The notes beneath the pieces are model-generated. The model saw only the letters and a program-made list of their open reading frames with translations. It was not told where the DNA came from and ran no database searches. 40,457 nucleotides of DNA. It comes from Lachnospiraceae bacterium. GTDB lineage: Bacteria; Bacillota_A; Clostridia; Lachnospirales; Lachnospiraceae. Each line of letters begins with the position of its first letter. The first letter of the stretch is position 1. Position numbers and translations under genes: made by a program. Below, piece by piece: positions 32,718 through 40,457 of the stretch. The stretch covers positions 1 to 40,457 of the forward strand of contig JAEEXJ010000016.1 of assembly GCA_016291475.1 (NCBI GenBank). The letters are read 5' to 3'.

Positions 32718-33196
32718 GGGCTGTAAATTTGCCCAAAACCCGCCATTTTACAGCCCAACGTGCTGAATCCAATCCTATTTTCCGCGGAATGGGCTGTAAT
32801 TTTGCCTAAAACCCGCCATTTTACAGCCCAACGCGCTGAATCCAATCCTCATTTCCTCAGGATGGGCTGTAAATTTGCCCAAAACCCGCCATTTTACAGC
32901 CACAGCCGCTGAATCCAACCCTATTTTCCTCAGGATGGGCTGTAATTTCACCTAAAACCCGCCATTTTACAGCCACAGGCGCTGAATCCAATCCTATTCT
33001 CCGTGGAATGGGCTGTAATTTTGCCTAAAACCCGCCATTTTACAGCCCCAGCCGCTGAATCCAATCCTCATTTCCTCAGGATGGGCTGTAAATTTGCCTA
33101 AAACCCGCCATTTTACAGCCCCAGCCGCAGAATCCAACCCTATTTTCCGTGGAATGGGCTGTAATTTCACCTAAAAACCGCCATTTTACAGCCCAT
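32718..33196. repeat. Array of seven hairpin repeats with an exact 73-bp period
   Basis: Units begin with GGGCTGTAA at 32718, 32791, 32864, 32937, 33010, 33083 and 33156, each exactly 73 bp after the last. In each, GGGCTGTAA pairs with TTACAGCCC or TTACAGCCA, enclosing AAAACCCGCCA. A spacer of about 32 bp (CGCTGAATCCAATCC and a TCCGCGGAAT-like end) follows. Units 2-3-4 resemble 5-6-7 in order (TTTTG, AAATTTG, TTTCA variants), so a 219-bp block was duplicated. Confidence 0.92.
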
Positions 33197-33269
33197 TCTT
33201 AATATCGAGGCTGATATCATAGTGAGGCTGATACCAGCCTCCCCGGTTGCTTTCTAAGTGCTTTCAATC

Positions 33270-33313
33270 GAAAAAAAAAAATCCCTCCGGTCACATCAAT
33301 GACCGGGGGGGAT
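33270..33313 (-). terminator. Terminator of the xylanase operon
   Basis: ATCCCTCCGGTCA (33281-33293) pairs with TGACCGGGGGGGAT (33300-33313). On the minus strand about ten T follow (33271-33280). It lies 53 bp after the xylanase stop. Confidence 0.85.
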
Positions 33314-33365
33314 TGAATAAGTCTATTATTTATTACCTGAAAGTTTCTTGGGACTCTTTCTTAGC

Positions 33366-35540
33366 TTAGTTCTTAGAATCTTTCTTAGCTTCGCCCTCAG
33401 AATCCTTCTTAACTTTATCTTTGGACTCCTTCTTAGCTTCGCCCTCAGATTCCTTCTTAACTTTATCTTTGGACTCCTTCTTAGCTTCGCCCTCAGAATT
33501 CTTCTCAGCTTCGTCCTTAGATGCTTCCTTTGCTTTGTTCTGCCTGGTAAGTGCTACGGATGAAAGTAAAAGGACTACTATCGCAGCAGCTCCCGCACCA
33601 TGATTGCCGCTGCTTTCATTGTCCGAATCGCCTTCTGCAGCCTCTCCGCTTCCTTCAGCTGCATCAGATGCTTCCGAACCGGTCTCAGCTGCTCCGCCGT
33701 CATCGAATCCGTCGGATGCATTCGCATCATCTGCAAGTGCGATACCGAAATCGTCGATGAAGAACTCTCCGCTTCCGTCGGTTTCAAAGAACAGTGCTGC
33801 AGTATCCAGATCTTCGGGAAGCTTCAAAGTAGCTTCGATAAGCTGCCAGTCTTCTCCGGCAATATCGTACTCCCTTACTCCGCCGTCTTCGTATCCGTCT
33901 ACTCCCATGAAGAGCTTGGTATCGGCAGACTTGTAATAATATGAGATCTTTATGGTATGTCCGATGAATCTTGTAATGTCATATCTGAGAGTTGCATCAG
34001 CCTCAGCTCGTCTTACCTGAAGTGAGAATCCGGGATTTGCTCCCTCTGTATGATTCTCTTTGATCTTAAGCATTATAGTGGCCTGATGTCCGGATCCGCG
34101 GCTTACAAAACCCAGCTGATCGGGAACCTGAGGAGTTGAAGTTCCATCAACAATGACCGGTTCAAAATCGATCACCATATCCTCCGCTTTTCCGATTCCG
34201 GCAGTATCGGTAAGAGTAAATTCCTCACCTTTTCCGGCCATGATAACAGCCTCATAAGCAGGCTTTCCCGTAAGATCCTGATAGAAAAGAAGGGGTTCCG
34301 ACTCTTTTCTCCAGGAGCTGGTATCGGTAAGCCCCCACAGGGTTACCGAGTTGATATTCGCACCTGCATCCTGACATTCGCAGAGCATCTTGAAGTAATC
34401 ATAGTAGAATTTAGCCTGCTTAAATTCTCCGGCCTCTCCGGCTACGGCTTTTCCAACATCAAGTTCTGTAACCTGAAGATTGTTGATAGCTGCCGAATAC
34501 TTCTCAATAGCATCCTTATACTGATAAAGTGAATCGGATACGGTAAGATGTCCCTGAAGTCCTATTCCGTCGATAAGTCCGTCGCCGTAAATGGTTCCGT
34601 CGCCGTCAGGATTGATGACATCGCTCTTAACCATTGTATGTCCGGCATTAAACTGAGTTTCTGTCAGGAAAGCAATGATCGCATCACACTTTTTAGGGAA
34701 CCACTCGTTGTAATCGTTATAATACAGATCCGGAGTGATGGATGAAAGATCACCCGCAGGATCAAGACCGTAAAGATCGGCATACTGAGCCGCATATTTT
34801 GTCTCAGCCTCTCTCGCATAGAGGAATGCATAGTACAGGAAATCAGGACCGATTATCTTGTACCAATAGCTTTTTCTCATACCGTCAGCCTGACTCTCGT
34901 CGGCTGCTTCATTTACTACATCCCATGCATAGATCACATCCGCATAGCCGTTTGCATAAGTGTACTCGATAACTCCGTTTATATACTTCTCAAGCCTGCT
35001 GAGAAGTTCTTCTCTTCCGACAAGACAATCCTCATCAAGAGTTGCATTGTAATCTCTTGTGGGCTTGCCCGAAACTGTTGCGGTAAAATCCTTCGCAAAG
35101 ATTGAAGGATCCACCTGTGAGTGCCACACAAGTGTATGACCTCTTACCGGAACTCCGTTTTCCTTGGCCCAATCAAGAAGTTCTTCAGCAGCTCTGTTTA
35201 CGGTGAAAAGAGAATCGGACTCTGCGTCAAAATTATACGCAGGTTTGAATTCATTACCGAATGTAATTGAATTGAACTGACTTACTATGAACTGCTCTTT
35301 GCTCGCATTACCGATCTCGGCAGACTGATCACCCCAATGGCTGATAGCCTGAACGGCAACGCCCACCTTAAATCTGTCGGCATAAACATCCTTTAATACA
35401 CCGACTGTTTCATAGTCACTTACCCCTTCGGCTCTGACAACATTCACCGTTCCGGCAAACCCTGACAAAACCGTTGCCGCTGCCATGCTAATCCCCAGCA
35501 CAGCGGCACAAATTTTCCGCGCCAATACTTTCTTTCTCAT
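33366..35540 (-). CDS. Membrane-anchored GH10 endo-1,4-beta-xylanase with carbohydrate-binding domain and lysine-rich tail
   Basis: 724 aa. A signal peptide (about 1-37) is followed by a GH10 barrel at about 45-435. The acid/base is E211 in WDVVNEAADES and the nucleophile is E359 in LQVTELDVG; GHTLVWHSQV is also diagnostic. A CBM4/9/22-like domain lies at about 455-605. A low-complexity linker leads to a membrane helix at about 647-664, then a tail of 16-residue repeats (SEGEAKKESKDKVKKE). It cleaves xylan at the cell surface. Its ATG overlaps the stop of the U32-like gene (ATGA), and AGGAG lies inside that gene. Confidence 0.93.
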   Translation of the reverse strand: MRKKVLARKICAAVLGISMAAATVLSGFAGTVNVVRAEGVSDYETVGVLKDVYADRFKVGVAVQAISHWGDQSAEIGNASKEQFIVSQFNSITFGNEFKPAYNFDAESDSLFTVNRAAEELLDWAKENGVPVRGHTLVWHSQVDPSIFAKDFTATVSGKPTRDYNATLDEDCLVGREELLSRLEKYINGVIEYTYANGYADVIYAWDVVNEAADESQADGMRKSYWYKIIGPDFLYYAFLYAREAETKYAAQYADLYGLDPAGDLSSITPDLYYNDYNEWFPKKCDAIIAFLTETQFNAGHTMVKSDVINPDGDGTIYGDGLIDGIGLQGHLTVSDSLYQYKDAIEKYSAAINNLQVTELDVGKAVAGEAGEFKQAKFYYDYFKMLCECQDAGANINSVTLWGLTDTSSWRKESEPLLFYQDLTGKPAYEAVIMAGKGEEFTLTDTAGIGKAEDMVIDFEPVIVDGTSTPQVPDQLGFVSRGSGHQATIMLKIKENHTEGANPGFSLQVRRAEADATLRYDITRFIGHTIKISYYYKSADTKLFMGVDGYEDGGVREYDIAGEDWQLIEATLKLPEDLDTAALFFETDGSGEFFIDDFGIALADDANASDGFDDGGAAETGSEASDAAEGSGEAAEGDSDNESSGNHGAGAAAIVVLLLSSVALTRQNKAKEASKDEAEKNSEGEAKKESKDKVKKESEGEAKKESKDKVKKDSEGEAKKDSKN
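33399..33494. repeat. 48-bp tandem repeat encoding the xylanase tail
   Basis: Two nearly identical 48-bp copies (33399-33446 and 33447-33494), with partial copies on each side, encode the 16-residue unit in the charged C-terminal tail. In-frame length changes are expected between strains. Confidence 0.75.
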
Positions 35541-36472
35541 ACTCTCCTCTTTGCAGCCCCCGCAGCCGCCTGATTTTTAATATCTCTTAATGATGTTTCG
35601 ATCTTATTTCTTACCAGATTCCTGTATTCGGGTTTTACAAGAAAATAAATGTAAGAATCGATCGTATAGCTCTCAGGCATTCCTCTGCCTGCGATCTTAA
35701 AATGTCTGAAGCCCCTCTCAATGTATGAATGGATATCCGTGTCTTTAATAAATGCAGGTCTTTCCATACACTCAGAAAATGTTCTTGGTGTTTTTATATT
35801 CGGACACGGAAAAGGAGTTGAGTTATCAAACTCGAGCTGACATTTAGACTGCTGAGCATAGTGCTCCGCACGCTTGGGACAGTTCGGATAACACACTTCA
35901 TTTACAAGGATCTCGCATCTTCCGGCGTTTCCTGAAGATACTATTCTTTCAAGAGCTTCCTCATCATGATTAAGATCATAATCCAGAACCACCAGAGCAT
36001 AATCCTTATCAAACTCTTCAAGAAGTTTATTTTTATCGGTTATTCTCTTGGTAGTAGATGAGATGATCTTATATGAAGGATATTGTTCCCTTATATACTT
36101 CTCCAATGCAGGAGAGTTTACAAGCACCTGATTAATACCATTATCCGCAAGTCTCATTATGAGATTGCAGTAAGTGTCATAACACTCCTTTTCCCCGATA
36201 AGAGAATTGGTCCAGGTAAATCTGACAGGAACATCTCTTCCGGAATATATACCGAGTATTCCCTCGATCTGCTGCTTCGTGGCAGAACCCACAACAGCTC
36301 TTCCGCCGTTCCAGATCGCGCCGGGAAATGTTCCGTATGAAGAGCCGATCGTATATTTGTCGTTAAAATAATCCGGATGGGATTTCATGATATTCATGAC
36401 AACCTGATTAAGGATCCTGAATACGCAAAATCCGGGTAAATGCCAATATATCTTATCGTCTGTGTATTCCAC
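35537..36472 (-). CDS. U32-like TIM-barrel protein with four conserved cysteines (paralog A)
   Basis: 311 aa. Strand-loop patterns follow the peptidase U32/UbiU-UbiV/TrhP fold: VLVNSPALEKYIREQYP, YKIISSTTKRIT, CEILVNEVCYPNCPKRAEHY and RHFKIAGR, the last akin to the KIEGR block of U32. Cys186, Cys194, Cys198 and Cys223 align with Cys in the neighbour and could hold an iron-sulfur cluster. An extra pair, C97 and C102, is also shared. No membrane or secretion signal, so it is cytoplasmic. Known U32 proteins hydroxylate RNA bases or ubiquinone precursors; the role here is unknown. It is 3 bp after its paralog and overlaps the xylanase start. Confidence 0.6.
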   Translation of the reverse strand: MEYTDDKIYWHLPGFCVFRILNQVVMNIMKSHPDYFNDKYTIGSSYGTFPGAIWNGGRAVVGSATKQQIEGILGIYSGRDVPVRFTWTNSLIGEKECYDTYCNLIMRLADNGINQVLVNSPALEKYIREQYPSYKIISSTTKRITDKNKLLEEFDKDYALVVLDYDLNHDEEALERIVSSGNAGRCEILVNEVCYPNCPKRAEHYAQQSKCQLEFDNSTPFPCPNIKTPRTFSECMERPAFIKDTDIHSYIERGFRHFKIAGRGMPESYTIDSYIYFLVKPEYRNLVRNKIETSLRDIKNQAAAGAAKRRV

Positions 36473-36475
36473 TTC

Positions 36476-37450
36476 TTACTCCTTTGTTGGAAGTATAAAC
36501 GCCTGAGGCTTGGGTTTTTGAACCATGATCAGTTTATTTCCTACAAGTGCAGTATAAAGCTTAAGTCTGAACGTTCCCTGATGTTCCGGTTTTATAAGAT
36601 AATTACTGTATGTTTCTATAAGAGAAAAATAATTATCCGTCCGGCCTTCTATCTTAAAATTGTGAAAGCCAAGTTCCTCGCTGTATTTTCCGACTATATC
36701 TTCGGGAGAAACAAAGGTTTTATAATCCTTGATCTTATAATAGTTTCCGTCCTTATAGTATTCACAGCTCCACGGTGTCAGTGGTATCTGATGCTCCGGG
36801 GGCATTTTTCTGTTTTTAAGTTTGAGTCTTTGATTCTGTGCTATGTTCTTGTAATGATCGGAACGTCTCGGACAATTGGGAGTACATATTGCGTTGACCA
36901 GTATCTCGCATCTGTCGTGATCATTTATCTGAGCAAGCTTTTCATAATCATTATTAAAATCATAATCCAGAACCACCAGATCATAAGGCTTGGACAATTC
37001 TTCGTTTACCTGATCGATACCTGTAAGTCTCTTACAGGTTGAAGAAACAATCTTCAGATTCGGATATTTATTTCTAATATATTCCTCGAGTATCGGTGAA
37101 AAGAGAATTACCGCATTTCTGTCATCCTTGGCAAGTTCATCGAGACAAAAATTACAATACGGGTCCTCACACTCATACTCTGTAAGTGTCATATTCGTAT
37201 AAGTCAGTCTCACGGAAATACCGTGTGAATTAAGTGTCTTTATTACATTAACAACATAATCGGCGGAACATTGATCGTCCAATGATCCTCTTCCGCCGTT
37301 CCAAAGTGAAGTCGGAAACTCTCCGTAACAGCTGGCAATTTTAACTCCGTCACGGAATAATTCGGGATGGGTTTCAAACAGGTTGATCACCATCATATTT
37401 AAAGGATAATTATTTCTAAGACCTGGGAGATGAAATTTTGCTTCACCCAT
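36476..37450 (-). CDS. U32-like TIM-barrel protein with four conserved cysteines (paralog B)
   Basis: 324 aa. Shares with paralog A the start FHLPG, the WNGGR loop, RLTYTN, ECEDPYCN, SSTCKRLTG, LVVLDYDFN, CEILVNAICTPNCPRRSDHY, FKIEGR and YLIKPEH. Its four cluster-type cysteines are C181, C189, C193 and C229; C94 and C99 form the extra pair. The two may act as a heterodimer, as UbiU and UbiV do. GGGAG lies about 7 nt before the ATG. It follows a terminator hairpin after the solute-binding protein gene, so it relies on read-through or a hidden promoter. Confidence 0.6.
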   Translation of the reverse strand: MGEAKFHLPGLRNNYPLNMMVINLFETHPELFRDGVKIASCYGEFPTSLWNGGRGSLDDQCSADYVVNVIKTLNSHGISVRLTYTNMTLTEYECEDPYCNFCLDELAKDDRNAVILFSPILEEYIRNKYPNLKIVSSTCKRLTGIDQVNEELSKPYDLVVLDYDFNNDYEKLAQINDHDRCEILVNAICTPNCPRRSDHYKNIAQNQRLKLKNRKMPPEHQIPLTPWSCEYYKDGNYYKIKDYKTFVSPEDIVGKYSEELGFHNFKIEGRTDNYFSLIETYSNYLIKPEHQGTFRLKLYTALVGNKLIMVQKPKPQAFILPTKE

Positions 37451-37466
37451 ATTCTGCTCCCTACTA

Positions 37467-37500
37467 TTAAAAACAGGGCGGCGTCATAAACGCCGCCCTG
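37467..37500 (-). terminator. Terminator between the solute-binding protein and the U32-like genes
   Basis: CAGGGCGGCGT (37474-37484) pairs with ACGCCGCCCTG (37490-37500); on the minus strand five T follow. Only about 20 bp remain before the next ATG, so it probably sets a high binding-protein to downstream-gene ratio. Confidence 0.8.
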
Positions 37501-37528
37501 CAATATTTGTGTTCCTTGGAGAAACTAA

Positions 37529-39061
37529 TTATTTAGCATTAGCTTCGTCAACGAAGGTGTTCCACTGAGTAGCTGCTTCTTCGATTGCAGCGGACATATC
37601 ATTGATAGTTCCTTCTGCAACGTTAACACCTACATGATGTCTGAACTGAGGTCCGATATCAACCTGAGGAACAGACTCAGCGGGCTCATAGCCTGAAGTT
37701 CTGATGATTCTGTCGATGGTCTCATCAACTGCTCTGGTGTCATCGAAGTTAGCATAGTAGCCAGCCTTGATTCCGTCGAGGTTCTCAATGAAATCTTCGT
37801 ATCCGGGGGTGTCGCCGTAGAAGCACATATAAGCGAATGCGCAAGCAAATGCCTTATCTGCATCATAGCATCCGGGGATGTAGTAAAGGTTCTCAGAAGC
37901 ATAAGAGGTGAAGTTGCTTCCTGCGGAAGGTCCAACAGGGAAGGATACGAATCCTACTTCGTCCTCAAGAGATCTTCCTTCATCGCCGATACCTCTTACG
38001 TTATCCTTCTCCCATACCTGTCCGATATAGAAAGCGGTGTTTCCGGTAAGCCAATCGGTCTTGTAGAAGTCCCAAGCTGCATCAGCGGGATAGTAAAGGT
38101 GTGCATCATAGTTAGCACAGCACTCCTGGAAGAAGTTAAGAGCTTCCTGGGTATCAGCGTCGTCAAATGCAACTCTGAGGCCTGATGCTTCATTCTTTAC
38201 GAAAGATGCGCCGTTGGAAAGTACGAACTCTTCAACTGCATCATCATAGTTACAGGTATATCCGAATACATCGGGAGTACCATCGTTGTCAAGGTCTCTC
38301 TGAACCTTCTCCATGATCTCTTTCCAAGCATCCCAGGTCCAGGTTCCGTTTGCCTGCATGTCATAGATGCTCTCGGGATCAACACCTGCATCCTCAAGAA
38401 CTCTCTTGTTGAAGTAAATTCCTTCACGAGGCTCTGCAAATCCGTTACCGGTTGCATACATGGTGTAAATGCTGTCACCTGACTTGAAGAACTCATCTAC
38501 CTGGTTTCTGGTGAAGATGGGGTTGGACTTGAAGTCAAGGCACTCGATGGTAGAAAGATCATACATAAGTCCGGATGCTACAGCGGTGGTAGCTGCTGCA
38601 CACATACGTCCGGTGAATACGTAATAGTTATCATCTCCGCCTGAGGTTACGTAATCTGAGAACTGCTGGATGCAATCGTTCCAGGTAAGGGATCCGCCTG
38701 CATACTCTGTGGTCTCTTTAACGGTGAAGTTGTAAGTTTCCTCACACCACTCACGATAATCCCACATAGCTTCCTCATAATCGTTAATGGGATCACCGGG
38801 TTCGCCTGACCACCAGTTAACGATAGAGATCTCAACACCGCCAAGGTCGATAGCGGATCCGTCAGCATGAGTAAGAACTTCATACTCGCTTACGGGCTCA
38901 ACAGGATCGGTGGTTCCGCCCTCACCATCGGGAGCCTGAGTAGCGGGAGTGTCGGTAGGCTGAGGCTCAACGGGAGTGTTGCCCTGACATCCGGCCATTC
39001 CTGCGACCATTGCAGCAGTTGCACCGACAGCAATGATCTGGTTCAAAAACTTTCTCTTCAT
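37529..39061 (-). CDS. Sugar ABC transporter solute-binding lipoprotein
   Basis: 510 aa. The lipobox GMAGC gives a lipid anchor; a Pro/Thr/acidic linker follows. The mature part is a family 1 (CUT1-type) solute-binding protein: EISIVNWWSGEPGD, GIYFNKRVLEDAGVDPESIY, TWTWDAWKEIMEKV, and AFYIGQVWEKDN. It is larger than most, as common for binders of oligosaccharides. With a xylanase in the same operon, xylo-oligosaccharides are the likely ligand (inference). AGGAGGA precedes the ATG. It has its own promoter, downstream of the permease genes. Confidence 0.92.
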   Translation of the reverse strand: MKRKFLNQIIAVGATAAMVAGMAGCQGNTPVEPQPTDTPATQAPDGEGGTTDPVEPVSEYEVLTHADGSAIDLGGVEISIVNWWSGEPGDPINDYEEAMWDYREWCEETYNFTVKETTEYAGGSLTWNDCIQQFSDYVTSGGDDNYYVFTGRMCAAATTAVASGLMYDLSTIECLDFKSNPIFTRNQVDEFFKSGDSIYTMYATGNGFAEPREGIYFNKRVLEDAGVDPESIYDMQANGTWTWDAWKEIMEKVQRDLDNDGTPDVFGYTCNYDDAVEEFVLSNGASFVKNEASGLRVAFDDADTQEALNFFQECCANYDAHLYYPADAAWDFYKTDWLTGNTAFYIGQVWEKDNVRGIGDEGRSLEDEVGFVSFPVGPSAGSNFTSYASENLYYIPGCYDADKAFACAFAYMCFYGDTPGYEDFIENLDGIKAGYYANFDDTRAVDETIDRIIRTSGYEPAESVPQVDIGPQFRHHVGVNVAEGTINDMSAAIEEAATQWNTFVDEANAK

Positions 39062-39090
39062 AATCCTCCTTTTGACCTGTAAAGGTCTGA

Positions 39091-39130
39091 TAAAAAAATA
39101 TATATTCCCCGCTTTATTGCGGATATATAT
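39091..39130 (-). promoter_or_regulatory. Terminator-like hairpin in the leader of the binding-protein mRNA
   Basis: ATATATTCCCCGC pairs, with a 2-nt bulge, with GCGGATATAT around TTTATT, and seven T follow on the minus strand (39092-39098). It stands between the promoter at 39152-39181 and the start at 39061. It may be an attenuator, or the terminator of the permease transcript. Confidence 0.6.
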
Positions 39131-39142
39131 CGGGCTGTAAAC

Positions 39143-39181
39143 CCACGAAAAATTATACCATATTTTTCCGTGGATTGTCCA
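39143..39181 (-). promoter_or_regulatory. Promoter of the binding-protein gene, covered by an inverted repeat
   Basis: On the minus strand TGGACA (39176-39181) and TATAAT (39152-39157) are spaced by 18 bp. CCACGAAAAAT (39143-39153) and ATTTTTCCGTGG (39162-39173) form an imperfect palindrome around the -10. A sugar-responsive repressor is a reasonable guess. Confidence 0.6.
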
Positions 39182-39185
39182 ATAA

Positions 39186-40205
39186 TTACATCTTAATACC
39201 GGTCTGTGAAAGTGACTCTACAAAGCCCCTCTGAGCAAAGAGATAAAGGATAATAAGAGGCATGATGATCATCAGAGTACCGGTAGCAAGGATACAGTTT
39301 GCATAAGCCGTTGATACAGTACCTGTCTGTAGTCCGAGAGACTTCATAATGTAATCGGAAAGTGAATCAACAATGGTAGAGATCGATGTACTTACCAGTT
39401 TCATATTTCCGAGGAACATTCTGGAATAGAATCCGTCTGTCCACTGCCATACGAATGCAAACAGGAAGCATGAAGTAAGGATCGGTTTCGCATCGGGAAG
39501 CATGATGATGATGAAAGTCTTAAGTGTTCCGCATCCGTCAACATATGCTGCCTCTTCCAATTCCTTGGGAATGTTTCTGAAGAACTGTCTTATCAGATAG
39601 ATATACAGACCATTCTTAAGTCCCATACATCCCGCACTGAGCATGTAGTAAGGAAGAGCCGAACCTCTTAGGTTAATCTCAGAACCGGTTATAAGTTTTA
39701 TCAAACCGAAGAAATCAAAAAACTTAAAGTGAAGGTAAAGCGAAGTAGATACAACCTGTGGAGGGATGATGATCATGAGAAGAACACATCCGAACCAGAA
39801 CTTCTTAAAAGGAAAATCGTATCTTGCAAATCCATATCCTACAAGCGTGCACACAATAACCTGAAGCAGCGCAATGGTAAAGGAAGTGATGAATGAATTC
39901 TTAAGCGCAAGCTTATAGTTCATTATCTTGGCTGCAAGCTGATAATTCTCGGTCGTAAAGTGTGCCGGAATATTTATGACAACGGGGTCATAAAGATCAC
40001 CCTCCGTCATAAAGCTGATGGACACCTTATTGAGAATCGGCTGGATAATAAGGAAGCAAAGCCCGAATAAAAGAATAAACCTTACAAAACTTATTCCCAT
40101 CTGAGTTGCGATCTTCTTTTTCTTAAGTGCCGACATCTTAGGCTTATCTTTGGATTTTGCCTTGCCCATATCTGCAGGAGCACTCATCACCGCAGCATTA
40201 CTCAT
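39186..40205 (-). CDS. Sugar ABC transporter permease, MalG-like
   Basis: About 339 aa from the ATG at 40205, which has AGGAGG 10 nt upstream; an in-frame ATG at 40256 lacks one. Six membrane helices are visible. The EAA loop that meets the ATPase reads NIPKELEEAAYVDGCGTLKTFIIIMLPDAKPI (its core EEAAYVDGCG is standard). The longer basic cytoplasmic start (GKAKSKDKPKMSALKKKK) is unusual in charge. It pairs with the upstream permease gene, overlapping its end by 8 bp. No ATPase gene is in the window; a shared MsmK-type ATPase is likely. Confidence 0.92.
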   Translation of the reverse strand: MSNAAVMSAPADMGKAKSKDKPKMSALKKKKIATQMGISFVRFILLFGLCFLIIQPILNKVSISFMTEGDLYDPVVINIPAHFTTENYQLAAKIMNYKLALKNSFITSFTIALLQVIVCTLVGYGFARYDFPFKKFWFGCVLLMIIIPPQVVSTSLYLHFKFFDFFGLIKLITGSEINLRGSALPYYMLSAGCMGLKNGLYIYLIRQFFRNIPKELEEAAYVDGCGTLKTFIIIMLPDAKPILTSCFLFAFVWQWTDGFYSRMFLGNMKLVSTSISTIVDSLSDYIMKSLGLQTGTVSTAYANCILATGTLMIIMPLIILYLFAQRGFVESLSQTGIKM

Positions 40206-40457
40206 AATAATATACCCTCCTGGAAATGATGAATGAAGTGATGGCGAGGAACACAATGGTCAGCGCAAAATAAACCCAAGCCATAGCAGAGGATAAACCG
40301 TAATTGAGCTGATCGACCATGGTGTCGGTGATCTTTTCCATTACTTCATTATCCGATCTCATACAATAATCTACGATGGTATAAACCCAGTTTACAAGGA
40401 AGATGGAGCTTACCATCGGGAATGTTACTTTCCAGAGACTCTCCCATGCGGTACATC
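40198..40457 (-). CDS. Sugar ABC transporter permease, MalF-like (C-terminal part, runs off the window)
   Basis: The visible 86 codons begin TAWESLWKVTFPM, which is the end of the EAA loop of a MalF-type permease, and finish with the last membrane helix, WVYFALTIVFLAITSFII. A loop of about 35 residues containing NEVMEKITDTMVDQLNYG separates them. It is the first of the two permeases and its gene continues beyond 40457. Confidence 0.88.
   Translation of the reverse strand, partial: CTAWESLWKVTFPMVSSIFLVNWVYTIVDYCMRSDNEVMEKITDTMVDQLNYGLSSAMAWVYFALTIVFLAITSFIISRRVYYYE

Larger units (their letters stand above)
32705..33365. other. Gap between convergent genes, filled by the 73-bp repeat array and a terminator
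   Basis: This 661-bp stretch has no credible gene. It holds seven hairpin units (32718-33196), a short AT/GC-mixed segment with GAGGCTGATA repeated at 33207 and 33224, and the xylanase terminator (33281-33313). Confidence 0.8.

Noticed and set aside
32718..33196. CRISPR array
   Set aside because: The units repeat at a fixed period, but the parts between hairpins are also repeats of one another, not unique spacers. The unit is too long and no cas genes are near.
39132..39141. GGGCTGTAAA at the binding-protein leader as an eighth unit of the 73-bp array
   Set aside because: Only ten bases match; the loop core and spacer are missing and it is 6 kb away.

Overview
The window reads as chromosomal DNA of a low-to-mid GC Gram-positive anaerobe of the Clostridia, most likely a Lachnospiraceae member of the Butyrivibrio/Pseudobutyrivibrio type. 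The grounds are a membrane-anchored GH10 xylanase operon, Clostridia-style lipoproteins and AGGAGG ribosome sites, an Rrf2 regulator, a PucR-run amino-acid cluster and a Cys-rich IS30-family transposase. Genus assignment is inference; no rRNA is present.

Layout. 1-2.3 kb: the start of a small membrane gene, a solitary XRE-type regulator with direct repeats in its promoter, and an IS30-family insertion sequence. 2.4-4.2 kb: a YfbK-like VWA lipoprotein whose ribosome site lies inside a hairpin. 4.2-7.8 kb: a four-gene operon (TetR, flavodoxin-like reductase, PD-(D/E)XK-DUF2075 helicase, membrane protein) behind a promoter with two matching palindromic operators. 7.9-11.4 kb: a run of small genes including a DUF2185/Imm33-like protein, two GNATs and a Nudix hydrolase. 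11.7-18.8 kb: a PucR-headed operon with a polar amino-acid ABC importer, a cytidylate-kinase-like protein, a class III aminotransferase and an iron alcohol dehydrogenase. This suggests uptake, deamination and reduction of an amino compound.

19.0-21.3 kb: a 2.2 kb element inserted into the 3' end of tRNA-Pro(TGG). It is bounded by a 23-nt exact direct repeat and has helically phased AAAGACACG iterons inside both ends. It carries an HD hydrolase and an AAA/DUF4143 ATPase but no integrase. A partial copy of its end sequence lies at 11.6 kb. 21.4-23.5 kb: two lipoproteins, one GH114-like. 23.6-30.7 kb: a housekeeping block (YfcE-like phosphoesterase, RdgB, a degenerate amidase, an RlmL-like methyltransferase, FolC) that also holds a peptidase S51-GGDEF-EAL fusion. 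30.8-32.7 kb: an Rrf2 regulator followed by a single-chain fusion of an MntP exporter and a ZIP transporter. 32.7-33.2 kb: seven hairpin-forming repeats at an exact 73-bp period.

33.4-40.5 kb: a carbohydrate operon on the minus strand. It runs from two sugar ABC permeases to a solute-binding protein, then two paralogous U32-like TIM-barrel proteins with a conserved four-cysteine set, then the GH10 xylanase. The xylanase start codon overlaps the stop of the preceding U32-like gene. The strongest candidates for undescribed biology are the U32-like pair coupled to a xylanase, the MntP-ZIP fusion, the S51-GGDEF-EAL fusion, the 73-bp hairpin array and the integrase-less tRNA-Pro element.
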